Shown here in pieces: positions 9,712-18,872 of a stretch of 64,000 nt of DNA. The DNA is from Clostridium sp. AM30-24. Its GTDB lineage: Bacteria; Bacillota; Clostridia; Lachnospirales; Lachnospiraceae. The stretch spans positions 485,996-549,995 of the forward strand of contig NZ_QUJB01000001.1 of the NCBI RefSeq assembly GCF_003480435.1, in the 5' to 3' direction. Below the pieces are notes generated by a model, which saw only the letters and a list, made by a program, of their open reading frames with translations, searched no databases and was not told the origin of the DNA. The stretch's first letter is position 1. Every line of letters begins with the position of its first letter. Both the position numbers and the translations under genes were made by a program.

Positions 9712-9740
9712 ATGGTAGCACATTCCGTATTATTTGTCAA
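9712..9740 (-). promoter_or_regulatory. promoter of the pheST T-box transcript
   Basis: Minus-strand TTGACA (9740-9735), a 17-base spacer and TACCAT (9717-9712) lie just upstream of the T-box Stem I. Confidence 0.65.
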
Positions 9741-9945
9741 GCAACCGTTCTGCCTGTTTATTTTCCGTTCATATTACTTGAACTTATTTTGAAACATCTG
9801 TGTCCTTTCTTGACATCGTTATCATTTTATGGCATTATCACCTTATGAAGACGAATTATCTGCATATTATCTTCTGTTTCATCCATTCGCATCCACAATA
9901 TGCAGGTTATTTCGCGACAACACCCGCAAAAAAGGAGGAATTTCA

Positions 9946-10410
9946 ATGGATTTTCTGACACTGACTATTGGAAAGCAGAAAAACATCGCTCTGATCGCCC
10001 ATGACAGCAAAAAGCATGAGATGATCGACTGGTGCGAAGCAAATAAAGAGATCTTAAAGGGACATTTCTTATGCGGCACCGGAACTACCGCGAGAATGAT
10101 CACGGAAGCCACCGGTCTTCCGGTAAAGGGCTATAACAGTGGTCCTCTCGGCGGTGATCAGCAGATCGGTGCAAAGATCGTGGAAGGTCGCATTGATTTC
10201 GTTGTGTTCTTCTCAGATCCGCTGACTGCCCAGCCTCATGATCCAGATGTAAAGGCACTCCTTCGTATTGCTCAGGTCTATGACATCCCGATCGCTAACA
10301 ACCGGGCAACCGCAGATTTCCTGATCTCCTCTCCACTTATGAATGAGACATATGACCACCGGGTCATCAATTTCCATGAGGCGATCGCTGACCGGGCGAA
10401 AAAACTGTAA
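9946..10410 (+). CDS. mgsA: methylglyoxal synthase
   Basis: Converts dihydroxyacetone phosphate to methylglyoxal and phosphate, a bypass that relieves sugar-phosphate stress. The 154-residue product shows the family blocks IALIAHDSKKHEMIDW, CGTGTTARMITEATGLPV, YNSGPLGGDQQIGAKI (phosphate-binding and catalytic Asp) and FFSDPLTAQPHDPDVKALLRIAQVYDIPIANN. The start at 9946 follows AAAGGAGG at 6 bases; a longer in-frame extension lacks a site and would exceed the family length. Monocistronic, with a terminator at 10451-10495. Confidence 0.96.
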   Translation: MDFLTLTIGKQKNIALIAHDSKKHEMIDWCEANKEILKGHFLCGTGTTARMITEATGLPVKGYNSGPLGGDQQIGAKIVEGRIDFVVFFSDPLTAQPHDPDVKALLRIAQVYDIPIANNRATADFLISSPLMNETYDHRVINFHEAIADRAKKL

Positions 10411-10450
10411 ATTTCTCGATCACTGCAGCCCTCAGGTCTGCACGAGTATA

Positions 10451-10495
10451 AGAAAAGCAGAAAAACATTCATCACGAGTGTTCTTCTGCTTTTTC
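10451..10495 (+). terminator. mgsA terminator
   Basis: AAAAGCAGAA pairs with TTCTGCTTTT, ending in T-rich sequence. It lies 40 bases after mgsA and abuts the convergent DUF523 gene. Confidence 0.8.
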
Positions 10496-10509
10496 TGTCA
10501 TTTCATATC

Positions 10510-10986
10510 TCAACATATTTCACCGTTGTTGATCGCTTCTTCCAGCTCCTTTAGCCGGCTCTCCCCGTATACTTTCAGGCCGTATCCAGCAAGCAAAGCC
10601 GCCGTCTTTCCCATTCCCTCGCGCAGCTTATGGGAAAAGGTTCCGTCATAAATCCCGTTTGAGCCACATGACGGGCTTCTTTCTTTTAAAATTGCGATGG
10701 TACATTCATATTTTTTCGCCTCCCGAAGCGCGAAATCAGCTCCGAGGAGAAATTCTGCCGTGACGTCCTCGCCTTTCGTGTTCATGACCGCCTCGTCCGG
10801 CATATGGATCTCGGAGGCCGCCCGCGGGGTCGGAAGTCCGCCCGCCTGTTCCGGGCAGACCGGATGGAACTTTACCTTTCCTTCCATTTTTTTCATAAAA
10901 TCAAGCACATCCTGATTGCGGTTGTTTGTGCCATCCCATTTGCAGTTTTCACCAACGAGACAGGCGCTGATCAGTATCTGAAGCAT
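10510..10986 (-). CDS. DUF523 family protein
   Basis: The 158-residue product begins ILISACLVGENCKWDG, the DUF523 hallmark, and continues with FHPVCPEQAGGLPTPR and ILKERSPSCGSNGIYDGTF. Its conserved Cys residues (CLVGENC, VCPE, SPSCG) suggest metal or Fe-S binding. The family has no settled function that I can name. The ATG at 10986 is preferred over a TTG 6 codons upstream. It is monocistronic, between terminators shared with mgsA and typA. Confidence 0.9.
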   Translation of the reverse strand: MLQILISACLVGENCKWDGTNNRNQDVLDFMKKMEGKVKFHPVCPEQAGGLPTPRAASEIHMPDEAVMNTKGEDVTAEFLLGADFALREAKKYECTIAILKERSPSCGSNGIYDGTFSHKLREGMGKTAALLAGYGLKVYGESRLKELEEAINNGEIC

Positions 10987-11114
10987 AAGTTTTCCCTCTT
11001 TCAATACATACCGACTGGAATTTCAAAGCTGCATAGCAATACTCTTTCATTTAACACCAGATCCATTATCCGGTTTGCTGCAGGTTTGATACAGCTTTTA
11101 TCCTTTCGTATTAT

Positions 11115-11167
11115 AAAAGCAGGACCCCCCACATTCTTTCATGCGGAAGCGATCCTGCTTTCTTTTA
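11115..11167. terminator. bidirectional terminator downstream of typA
   Basis: AAAAGCAGGA pairs with TCCTGCTTTC, with A/T-rich flanks. It lies about 60 bases beyond the typA stop and upstream of the DUF523 gene. Confidence 0.7.
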
Positions 11168-11226
11168 TTTTTTCACGGTCCACGCTGCGTCTTCGCGAAC
11201 CTTTTCATGCGTTTCCGTACAGATGA

Positions 11227-13068
11227 TTACATCTGGCTCTTCTTGCTGATCATGGCTCTCTTTCTGAGAGTCGGATCCAGGATCTTCTTTCTGATACGAA
11301 GGCTTGTCGGTGTGATCTCAAGAAGCTCATCTGTATCGATGAAGTCCAGACACTGCTCCAGACTCATGATCTTCGGCGGAACAAGCTTTAATGCCTCATC
11401 GGCGCTGGAGGAACGTGTATTTGTTAACTTCTTTGTCTTGCAGACGTTGATCTCGATATCCTCCGCCTTCGGGCTCTGTCCAACGACCATACCGGAGTAA
11501 ACCTTTACACCCGGTCCGATGAACAGGGTACCTCTCTCCTGCGCGTTGAACAGACCGTAGGTGATGGACTCACCGGCCTCGAACGCGATCAAGGAGCCTG
11601 TCTTTCTGTAGCTTAACTCGCCCTTGAACGGAGCGTATCCGTCAAAGCTTGTGTTTAAGATACCGTTACCCTTTGTATCTGTCATAAACTCACCGCGGTA
11701 ACCGATGAGACCTCTGGACGGGATCGAGAACTCAAGTCTTGTGTAGCCGCCGTTTGTCGGGCTCATTCCCTGAAGTTCGCCCTTTCTGCTTGTGAGCTTC
11801 TGGATGACAGCTCCGGTAAACTCATCCGGAACGTCAACGTAAGCAAGCTCCATCGGCTCTAACTTTCTGTTTCTCTCGTCATATTTGTAGATAACCTCTG
11901 CCTTGCTGACAGCGAACTCAAAGCCCTCACGGCGCATATTCTCGATAAGAACAGACAGGTGAAGCTCACCACGGCCGGAAACCTTGAAGCAGTCTGCGGA
12001 CTCTGTCTCTTCCACACGAAGGCTGACATCCGTGTTTAACTCGCGGAACAGACGGTCGCGGAGATGACGGGAAGTAATAAACTTACCTTCCTGACCTGCA
12101 AGCGGGCTGTCATTTACCATGAAGTTCATGGAGATCGTCGGCTCGGAGATCTTCTGGAACGGAATCGCCTCCGGCTTCTCCGGAGAACACAGGGTATCAC
12201 CGATATGGATATCCGGGATACCGGAGATCGCTACGATCTCACCGATGGTCGCGTTCTGTACTTCAACTCTCTTTAAGCCGTCGAATACATAGAGCTTACC
12301 GATCTTAACCTTCTTCATCTTATCCGGATCATGATGGTTTACGATCACGCAGTCCTGATTTAACTTTAAGGAACCGCTGTCGATCTTACCGATACCGATA
12401 CGGCCTACGAACTCGTTGTAGTCGATGGTGCTGATAAGGACCTGAGTCTCAGCCTCCGGGTCACCTTCCGGCTCCGGGATATAGTTGATGATGGTCTCGA
12501 ATAACGGGCTCATATCCACTTCCGGATCATCTAATTCTTTCTTTGCGAAGCCTGCGCGGGCAGAAGCGTAAACGAACGGGCAGTCAAGCTGCTCATCGGA
12601 TGCGTCGAGATCCATGAATAACTCAAGTGTCTCATCGATCACTGCCTCCGGTCTTGCCTCCGGACGGTCGATCTTGTTGATGCAGACGATAACTCTAAGA
12701 TCAAGGTCAAGTGCCTTCTGGAGAACGAACTTCGTCTGCGGCATCGGTCCCTCGAATGCGTCAACGACAAGGATAACACCGTCTACCATCTTAAGGACAC
12801 GCTCAACCTCTCCACCAAAGTCCGCATGACCTGGGGTGTCGATGATGTTGATCTTCACACCTTTGTAGAATACAGCTGTGTTCTTGGAAAGAATGGTAAT
12901 TCCTCTTTCTCTCTCGATGTCATTGGAGTCCATGACACGCTCTTCTACTTCCTGATTTGCACGGAATACGCCGCTCTGCTTTAATAACTGGTCAACCAGT
13001 GTTGTTTTACCGTGGTCAACGTGGGCGATGATCGCAATGTTTCTGATATCTTCGCGTTTGATCTTCAT
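11227..13068 (-). CDS. typA: ribosome-associated GTPase TypA/BipA
   Basis: TypA/BipA is a translational GTPase that binds the ribosome like EF-G and affects stress growth and 50S assembly. The 613-residue product shows G1 AHVDHGKTTL, switch I DIERERGITI, G3 DTPGHADFGGE and G4 NKIDR. The EF-G-like domains III and V follow, then the BipA-specific C-terminal domain (RKTGSLIAFEAGESITYGLFNAQERGTLFIGPG). The start at 13068 follows AGAGGA. Monocistronic. Confidence 0.97.
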   Translation of the reverse strand: MKIKREDIRNIAIIAHVDHGKTTLVDQLLKQSGVFRANQEVEERVMDSNDIERERGITILSKNTAVFYKGVKINIIDTPGHADFGGEVERVLKMVDGVILVVDAFEGPMPQTKFVLQKALDLDLRVIVCINKIDRPEARPEAVIDETLELFMDLDASDEQLDCPFVYASARAGFAKKELDDPEVDMSPLFETIINYIPEPEGDPEAETQVLISTIDYNEFVGRIGIGKIDSGSLKLNQDCVIVNHHDPDKMKKVKIGKLYVFDGLKRVEVQNATIGEIVAISGIPDIHIGDTLCSPEKPEAIPFQKISEPTISMNFMVNDSPLAGQEGKFITSRHLRDRLFRELNTDVSLRVEETESADCFKVSGRGELHLSVLIENMRREGFEFAVSKAEVIYKYDERNRKLEPMELAYVDVPDEFTGAVIQKLTSRKGELQGMSPTNGGYTRLEFSIPSRGLIGYRGEFMTDTKGNGILNTSFDGYAPFKGELSYRKTGSLIAFEAGESITYGLFNAQERGTLFIGPGVKVYSGMVVGQSPKAEDIEINVCKTKKLTNTRSSSADEALKLVPPKIMSLEQCLDFIDTDELLEITPTSLRIRKKILDPTLRKRAMISKKSQM

Positions 13069-13333
13069 AATCAATCCTCTTTCTTCATCTATAACTGTCC
13101 TCTCACCGATCATTTCCCGACCCGTTTTGCACAGTCATCTTACATTGTATACACTACTATTTCTAATTTTTGCATTACCGACTCAAAATTATAGCATTCA
13201 TGAAATCAAAATGCAATATAAAATCAACCGAATTTCAGAGTGAAATCAGCTTTTTCGTGTCTTTTTGCCGTTCAGGCGATCGTTTGCCCTTTCTTTCTGC
13301 CTCAAAGCCATAAAAAGCTGCCTGCCCGTTATC

Positions 13334-13987
13334 CTAAAACAGGATCACTTCCTTATTAAGTGTGCCATACCACACTTCGTCACCTTTCCCGATCCTCGCT
13401 CCGCCGCTGGTACTCTCGGTGATCTTCTTTTCCAGATCATCATATTCCGCAACCGGGACGAGAACAGAAAACTCTACTTTATCTGTATAAGTACTGTCCA
13501 GCACTGTCATATTTTCCTGTCCTAAGATATACTGGATCTTTCCCACTCCCGTGTAGTCTGTCACGATCTTCATCTCAAAGGCTCTCTTCTTCTCCACGAT
13601 TTCTGAGGCTGCAAGTCCCTCCTTCACCGCGCCGGAATAGGCCCGGACGAGACCGCCGGTTCCAAGCAGGGTCCCGCCGAAATATCTCGTGACCACCACG
13701 CAGACGTTATGGACATCTTCTCCCAGAAGGACATCAAGCATCGGCCGTCCCGCTGTCTGGGCCGGTTCCCCATCATCACTGCATCTTGTCAGCTCATGGT
13801 TCATTCCGATGCTAAACGCCTGACAGTTATGGCGGGCATCCCAGTATTTTTTCTTGATCTCAGCGATAAAAGCGGCCGCCTCCTCCTCGGATTCCACCGG
13901 TTTCAGATTTGCGATAAAACGTGATTTTTTCACTTCGATCTCCGCCGTACCGCCTCTGTATAAAATTCTCACACTGTCAAGAGCCAT
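13334..13987 (-). CDS. YigZ/IMPACT family protein
   Basis: The 217-residue product matches the bacterial YigZ/YvyE family. The N-terminal IMPACT domain has KKSRFIANLKPV, YWDARHNCQAFSIG, DDGEPAQTAGRPMLDVL and VVVTRYFGGTLLGTGGLVRAYS; a small C-terminal domain follows. The family resembles the EF-G domain V fold and is thought to act on RNA or translation, without an established activity. The start at 13987 follows AAGGAG at 7 bases. Confidence 0.93.
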   Translation of the reverse strand: MALDSVRILYRGGTAEIEVKKSRFIANLKPVESEEEAAAFIAEIKKKYWDARHNCQAFSIGMNHELTRCSDDGEPAQTAGRPMLDVLLGEDVHNVCVVVTRYFGGTLLGTGGLVRAYSGAVKEGLAASEIVEKKRAFEMKIVTDYTGVGKIQYILGQENMTVLDSTYTDKVEFSVLVPVAEYDDLEKKITESTSGGARIGKGDEVWYGTLNKEVILF

Positions 13988-14212
13988 ATCTTCTCTCCTT
14001 ACAAAAATATTCCGCACCGCGGAAAGTTATTCTGTACCTTCATAATTTTGTCATGTTTTTGACGATTCCGACCATAAAATGTAATTTTCCCTTCATAATT
14101 CCCCACTTTACGGTCAAAAATATCATAATACAAACCAAACTTTTCCACAATAACTATTTATAAATGAAGGAAACTTTGCTATAATTATGGAATGACAAAG
14201 GAGGCATCCTGA

Positions 14213-16918
14213 ATGAATTATGGAAAAAAAGAGGTGGAAAAGACACTCCGCAAGGCAAATTCCAGATCACAGAAGATCACCTCACATCTGGTGCTTCTTC
14301 TCACAAAGATCATCCTGATCCTGGTTCTGTTTGCGGCGGTGCTTGGAATCAGCTTCGGCTACGGGATCTTCAAGGGCGTTATCGATGCGGCCCCGGAGAT
14401 CGATGTGGCGAGCATCGAGCCAAGCGGTTATGCCACCATGGTCTATGACAGTAAAGGAAACCTCACGGAGACGCTCGTAAAATCAGGAGCAAACCGTCTT
14501 GAGGCATCCTACGAGGAACTTCCCCAGTGCCTGATCGACGCCTTCGTCGCGATCGAAGATTCCAGGTTCTGGTCCCACAAGGGCGTGGACGTCCGCTCCA
14601 TGTTCCGCGCGGCCTTCGGAATTATTACCGGAGACTCCAGCGCCGGCGGCGGAAGTACCTTAACCCAGCAGCTCATCAAAAACAATATCTTTGAAGGCGG
14701 CAACGAGGACACCTTCGGGGAAAAGCTGGAGCGAAAGATCCAGGAGCAGTATCTGGCGATTCAGTTAGAGAAGATCATGGACAAAAAGATCATCCTCAAA
14801 AACTACTTAAACACCATCAACCTCGGAAACAACACCCTGGGCGTAAAGGCGGCGGCTCTCCGCTACTTTGATAAGGATGTTTCGGAGCTTACGCTCTCCG
14901 AGGCGACCGTCATCGCCGGAATCACCCAGAATCCGTCGAGGTTCAACCCGCTCTCCGAAAACGGAAGAAAACGCAACGAAGAAAAACGCCGCGTTATCCT
15001 CCAGTACATGTACGAGCAGGGAAAGATCACAAAGGAAGAGCAGGAAGAGGCTCTCGCGGATGACGTTTACTCCCGGATCAAAAACGTGGATATCGTCACA
15101 AAAGAGACCCAGACTCCGTACTCCTACTTTACCGATGAGCTGATTGATCAGGTTCTGAAAGCCCTTCAGGATAAGAAAGGCTACACGGAGACTCAGGCCT
15201 ACAACCTCCTCTTCTCCGGCGGTCTCGAGATCCACACCACTCAGGACCCGGATATCCAGTCCGTGGTGGATGAAGAGATCAGCAAACCGGAAAACTACGA
15301 CGTTGTTTATTACTCCATCGACTACCGCCTGTCGATCCAGCATGCGGACCAGACAACGACAAACTATTCGGACGAGACACTGAAGACATATTTCCGGAAA
15401 GATCTTGGCGAATCAGGCTTCGACGGCCTGTTCTCTTCAAAGGAAAAGGCAGATGAGGCCATCGCAACGTACCGGACTGCAATGACAAAAGAGGGCGATA
15501 CGGTCCTCGGCGAATCCGTACACTATGTTCTTCAGCCTCAGGCATCCTTCGTCCTCATCGATCAGTCCACCGGCTATGTAAAAGCCTTAAGCGGCGGCCG
15601 CGGACAAAAAGAAGTGAGCCGTTCCTTAAACCGTGCAACAAACACCCTGCGTCAGCCGGGCTCCACCTTTAAGGTCATCACTTCCTTCGCCCCGGCGATC
15701 GATACCTGCGGTGCCACATTGGGAAGTGTTTACTACGACGGCCCATACACCATGGGGACAAAAGCCTTCCGCAACTGGTACAGCAGCAAGGGCTACATGG
15801 GCTACAGTACGATCCGTGACGGTATCGTTTACTCCATGAACATCGTTGCTGTCCGCTGCATGATGGAAACCGTGACTCCGCAGCTCGGCGTCGAATACGC
15901 GAGAAACTTAGGAATCACTTCCCTGACAGATACCGACTACAACGCCTCCACCGCTCTCGGCGGTATCACCAAGGGCGTTTCAAATCTGGAACTGACCGAC
16001 GCTTTCGCGACTATCGCAAACGGAGGTATCTACACAAAGCCGGTATTCTTCACACAGATTCTGGACCACAACGGAAAAGTACTTCTGGAAAATGAACCGG
16101 AGACAAAACGTGTCCTCAAGGACTCCACCGCATTCCTTCTCACGGACGCGATGTCCCAGTCCATGGAGAGCAGCCGCATGTATGCGTCCTCCGGAGTCAG
16201 CTTAAACTCCACGAGTGCCATTGCGAATATTCCGGGAATGTCCAATGCCGGTAAATCCGGTACAACAACAAGCAGCAACGATATCTGGTTTGTTGGATTT
16301 ACTCCGTATTACACAGCAGGAATCTGGTCCGGCTGTGACGATAACCAGAAGATCTCCGCGATCGGAAGCAGTACCTCCTACCATAAGAAGATCTGGAAAG
16401 CGATCATGACAAAGGTTCATGAGGGGCTTCCGGACACCGGTTTCCCAGTTCCGTCCTCTGTCACAACTGCCCAGATCTGCCGGAAATCCGGAAAGCTTGC
16501 GATCCCCGGTGTCTGCGATAACGATCCGAGAGGAAGTGCCGTTTACACCGAGTATTTCGCAAAGGGAACCGTTCCTACAGAGGTCTGCGACCATCATGTT
16601 CAATTAACGGTATGCCGCGAATCCGGCGGTCTTCCGACTGAATTCTGTCCGGAAAGCGAACGTATCACAAGAACATTTATGGTGATCCCGGAGGGTGAAT
16701 CCGGCGGAACCGACGATTCCAAATACCACGTTCCCGGACCATGTACTGTCCACAGTGCATCCTCTGTCGTTCTTCCGAGTGAAGACGCAGACGGAACCGG
16801 AACAACCGGATCCACAAAATCCGAAGCTGCGCAGGAAACAGTTCCTGAGACCACGAAGGCCGCACCAAAATCACCTCTTGATCAGGTATATATCCCGGTA
16901 GGTCCAGGATATGAATAA
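14213..16918 (+). CDS. class A penicillin-binding protein (transglycosylase/transpeptidase)
   Basis: Polymerises and cross-links peptidoglycan at the outer face of the membrane. A cytoplasmic N-terminal tail precedes one transmembrane helix (about 26-50). The GT51 domain has FVAIEDSRFWSHKGVD (catalytic Glu115) and GGSTLTQQLIKN. The transpeptidase has SxxK at S484-TFK (nucleophile S484), SxN at S541-MN and KSGTT at 681. The C-terminal part holds two Cys-containing PBP tail motifs and a Ser/Thr/Glu-rich end. The 901-residue length fits PBP1A types. RBS AAAGGAGG. Monocistronic. Confidence 0.96.
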   Translation: MNYGKKEVEKTLRKANSRSQKITSHLVLLLTKIILILVLFAAVLGISFGYGIFKGVIDAAPEIDVASIEPSGYATMVYDSKGNLTETLVKSGANRLEASYEELPQCLIDAFVAIEDSRFWSHKGVDVRSMFRAAFGIITGDSSAGGGSTLTQQLIKNNIFEGGNEDTFGEKLERKIQEQYLAIQLEKIMDKKIILKNYLNTINLGNNTLGVKAAALRYFDKDVSELTLSEATVIAGITQNPSRFNPLSENGRKRNEEKRRVILQYMYEQGKITKEEQEEALADDVYSRIKNVDIVTKETQTPYSYFTDELIDQVLKALQDKKGYTETQAYNLLFSGGLEIHTTQDPDIQSVVDEEISKPENYDVVYYSIDYRLSIQHADQTTTNYSDETLKTYFRKDLGESGFDGLFSSKEKADEAIATYRTAMTKEGDTVLGESVHYVLQPQASFVLIDQSTGYVKALSGGRGQKEVSRSLNRATNTLRQPGSTFKVITSFAPAIDTCGATLGSVYYDGPYTMGTKAFRNWYSSKGYMGYSTIRDGIVYSMNIVAVRCMMETVTPQLGVEYARNLGITSLTDTDYNASTALGGITKGVSNLELTDAFATIANGGIYTKPVFFTQILDHNGKVLLENEPETKRVLKDSTAFLLTDAMSQSMESSRMYASSGVSLNSTSAIANIPGMSNAGKSGTTTSSNDIWFVGFTPYYTAGIWSGCDDNQKISAIGSSTSYHKKIWKAIMTKVHEGLPDTGFPVPSSVTTAQICRKSGKLAIPGVCDNDPRGSAVYTEYFAKGTVPTEVCDHHVQLTVCRESGGLPTEFCPESERITRTFMVIPEGESGGTDDSKYHVPGPCTVHSASSVVLPSEDADGTGTTGSTKSEAAQETVPETTKAAPKSPLDQVYIPVGPGYE

Positions 16919-16933
16919 TGAAATAACGTACAG

Positions 16934-16972
16934 AAAAAACGCCGGACAGGATCTAAATCCTCCGGCGTTTTT
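16934..16972. terminator. bidirectional terminator between the PBP and etfA
   Basis: AACGCCGGA pairs with TCCGGCGTT with A6 and T5 tracts on either side. It serves the rightward PBP gene and the leftward ldh-acd-etfBA operon. Confidence 0.85.
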
Positions 16973-17016
16973 CTCTCTATCCTTATTTACATCATGGCTT
17001 TTTGTAAATACGATCT

Positions 17017-17985
17017 TTATGCTTCTTTTCTCTTCTTCATCTCTTCGATCATCACCGGGAGAACCTTTGTGACATCGCCGACGATCCCCACATCCGCTAC
17101 GTCAAAGATGGACGCGTCCTCGTCTTTGTTTATCGCTACGATGTAGCCGGAGCCGATCATGCCAGATACATGCTGGGTGGCACCGGAGATTCCACATGCA
17201 ATGTAGAGCTTCGGTGCGACGATCTTGCCGGACTGGCCGACCTGATGGGCTCTGGATACCCAGCCTTCCTCGATCGCCGGTCTTGTGGCACCTACAACGC
17301 CTCCCATGACATCTGCAAGTTCTTCAACAAGGGCAAAGTTCTCCTTGCTTCCCATTCCTCTTCCGCCGGATACAATGATCTGGGCCTCCTCGAGGTTGAC
17401 GCTCTCAGCGATCTCCTTGACGGTCTCAATGACCTTTGTGCGGACTGCATCGGCTGTTATATCCTCCGCGATGACTTCACCTGTCCTGCTCTCATCCAGC
17501 TCTTTTGCGAAGGATCCGGAACGGACTGTGGCAACATGCGGAAGATTCTCACCCATCTTCATATCATTTAACACGTTTCCGTTGTAAGAAAAGGCTGTAT
17601 AAACGCCATCTGACGTAATTCCTGTCACATCTGTCACACAGCCGGACTCAAATGCTGCAGAAACTGCCGGGGCGATCATCTTTCCCTCCGGGGTTCCTGC
17701 CATATAAAGTGCCTTTGGCTGATATTTTTCAGCCAGTTTTCCGATGATCTGTGCCTTCTCCGCTGCCTGAAGCCCTTCCTCGCCTGTTCTAAGGACCCTG
17801 GAAGCTCCAGCCGCGATCACTGACTTTGTATCAGTATCTTTTCCGAATACAACAGCAATCACTTCCTCACCATCTGCCTTCGCAAGCTCCGCTGCCTTGC
17901 TGACGGTCTCGAGTGCCGCACCGACCGGTGCGCCGTCTGCGCTCTGGGCGTAGACCATGATATTCTTTCCATCTGTATATTTCAT
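17017..17985 (-). CDS. etfA: electron transfer flavoprotein alpha subunit
   Basis: EtfA binds FAD and, with EtfB, shuttles or bifurcates electrons between dehydrogenases, NAD and ferredoxin. The 322-residue product has the C-terminal FAD-binding block: SGGRGMGSKENFALVEELAD, GATRPAIEEGW, QVGQSGKIVAPKLYIACGISGATQH, then INKDEDASIFDVADVGIVGD. There is no N-terminal ferredoxin extension. It is the last gene of the operon led by the lactate dehydrogenase at 20143. Whether it is of the bifurcating class needs alignment. Confidence 0.95.
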   Translation of the reverse strand: MKYTDGKNIMVYAQSADGAPVGAALETVSKAAELAKADGEEVIAVVFGKDTDTKSVIAAGASRVLRTGEEGLQAAEKAQIIGKLAEKYQPKALYMAGTPEGKMIAPAVSAAFESGCVTDVTGITSDGVYTAFSYNGNVLNDMKMGENLPHVATVRSGSFAKELDESRTGEVIAEDITADAVRTKVIETVKEIAESVNLEEAQIIVSGGRGMGSKENFALVEELADVMGGVVGATRPAIEEGWVSRAHQVGQSGKIVAPKLYIACGISGATQHVSGMIGSGYIVAINKDEDASIFDVADVGIVGDVTKVLPVMIEEMKKRKEA

Positions 17986-18067
17986 TGCCTTAATTTCCTT
18001 CCACGCTTAATTCCGGCTGCAGCCTGCACCTTGCACAGACCACAGCCTTTTCTGCCGATCCGGCATT

Positions 18068-18847
18068 CTATCCGATTGCTTTTGCGTCGCTCATCATAGA
18101 GAGCACCTGGCTTACTGCCTCGGCCGGGTCCTCCGCCTTGATCTTTACGCCTGCGGCTCTCTTCGCCGGTGCATAGACCTTAAGGACCTCGACCTGTGCT
18201 TTCCCTGCCTCTGCAGCCGCAAGCTCCTCGATTGGTTTCTTTCTCGCTGCCATCTTGCTCTTGATCGTTGGGTAACGCGGATCATACTCGGGTTTATTGA
18301 CAGTCACAACGCACGGAAGTTCAGATTCGATCAGACGGTAACCTTCTTCCGTCTCCTGCTTAGCGGTTACGCTTCCCTCTCCTGCTGTGATATCAACGAC
18401 GTCTGCTGTCACCGATACGGAGAGTTCCTTTGCGAGGATCGTTCCCACCTGTCCGGATGCGAAATCAGTGGTCTCCTTTCCGCAGAATACGATGTCAAAT
18501 TTCTTTCCTGTCTTCTCCTCGATGGCTTCCTTCGCTGCCTTTAGATCCCTGGCAATGATCTCCGGATCCTCGCTCTGGTAAGCATCATCTGCTGCGAGAT
18601 ACGCGTAGTCGGCTCCAACTGCCAGACAGTTCTTTAAGGAATTCTTTACACTATCATCGCCGATGGAGAGAACTGTCACCTCTCCGCCTGCCGTCTCTTT
18701 TAAACGGACAGCCATCTCCAGTGCATATGTATCAAATGCGTTCACTACCGGCGTTACACCGTCAAAGGCCGGCGCCCCTGTCTTCGGATCCAGAGCGATC
18801 TCTACAGAATCATCCGGAACCTGTTTTACACATACTAAAATTTCCAT
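18068..18847 (-). CDS. etfB: electron transfer flavoprotein beta subunit
   Basis: The 259-residue partner of EtfA. It begins MEILVCVKQVPDDS, has the nucleotide-binding region DIVFCGKETTDFASGQVG, and carries the beta signature DPRYPTIKSKMAARKKPIEE. The start at 18847 follows GGAGG at 5 bases; the longer frame adds only MEED. It lies 25 bases after acd and 82 bases before etfA on the same strand. Confidence 0.95.
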   Translation of the reverse strand: MEILVCVKQVPDDSVEIALDPKTGAPAFDGVTPVVNAFDTYALEMAVRLKETAGGEVTVLSIGDDSVKNSLKNCLAVGADYAYLAADDAYQSEDPEIIARDLKAAKEAIEEKTGKKFDIVFCGKETTDFASGQVGTILAKELSVSVTADVVDITAGEGSVTAKQETEEGYRLIESELPCVVTVNKPEYDPRYPTIKSKMAARKKPIEELAAAEAGKAQVEVLKVYAPAKRAAGVKIKAEDPAEAVSQVLSMMSDAKAIG

Positions 18848-18872
18848 GTCTTCCTCCAAAAGTCAACAAAAA

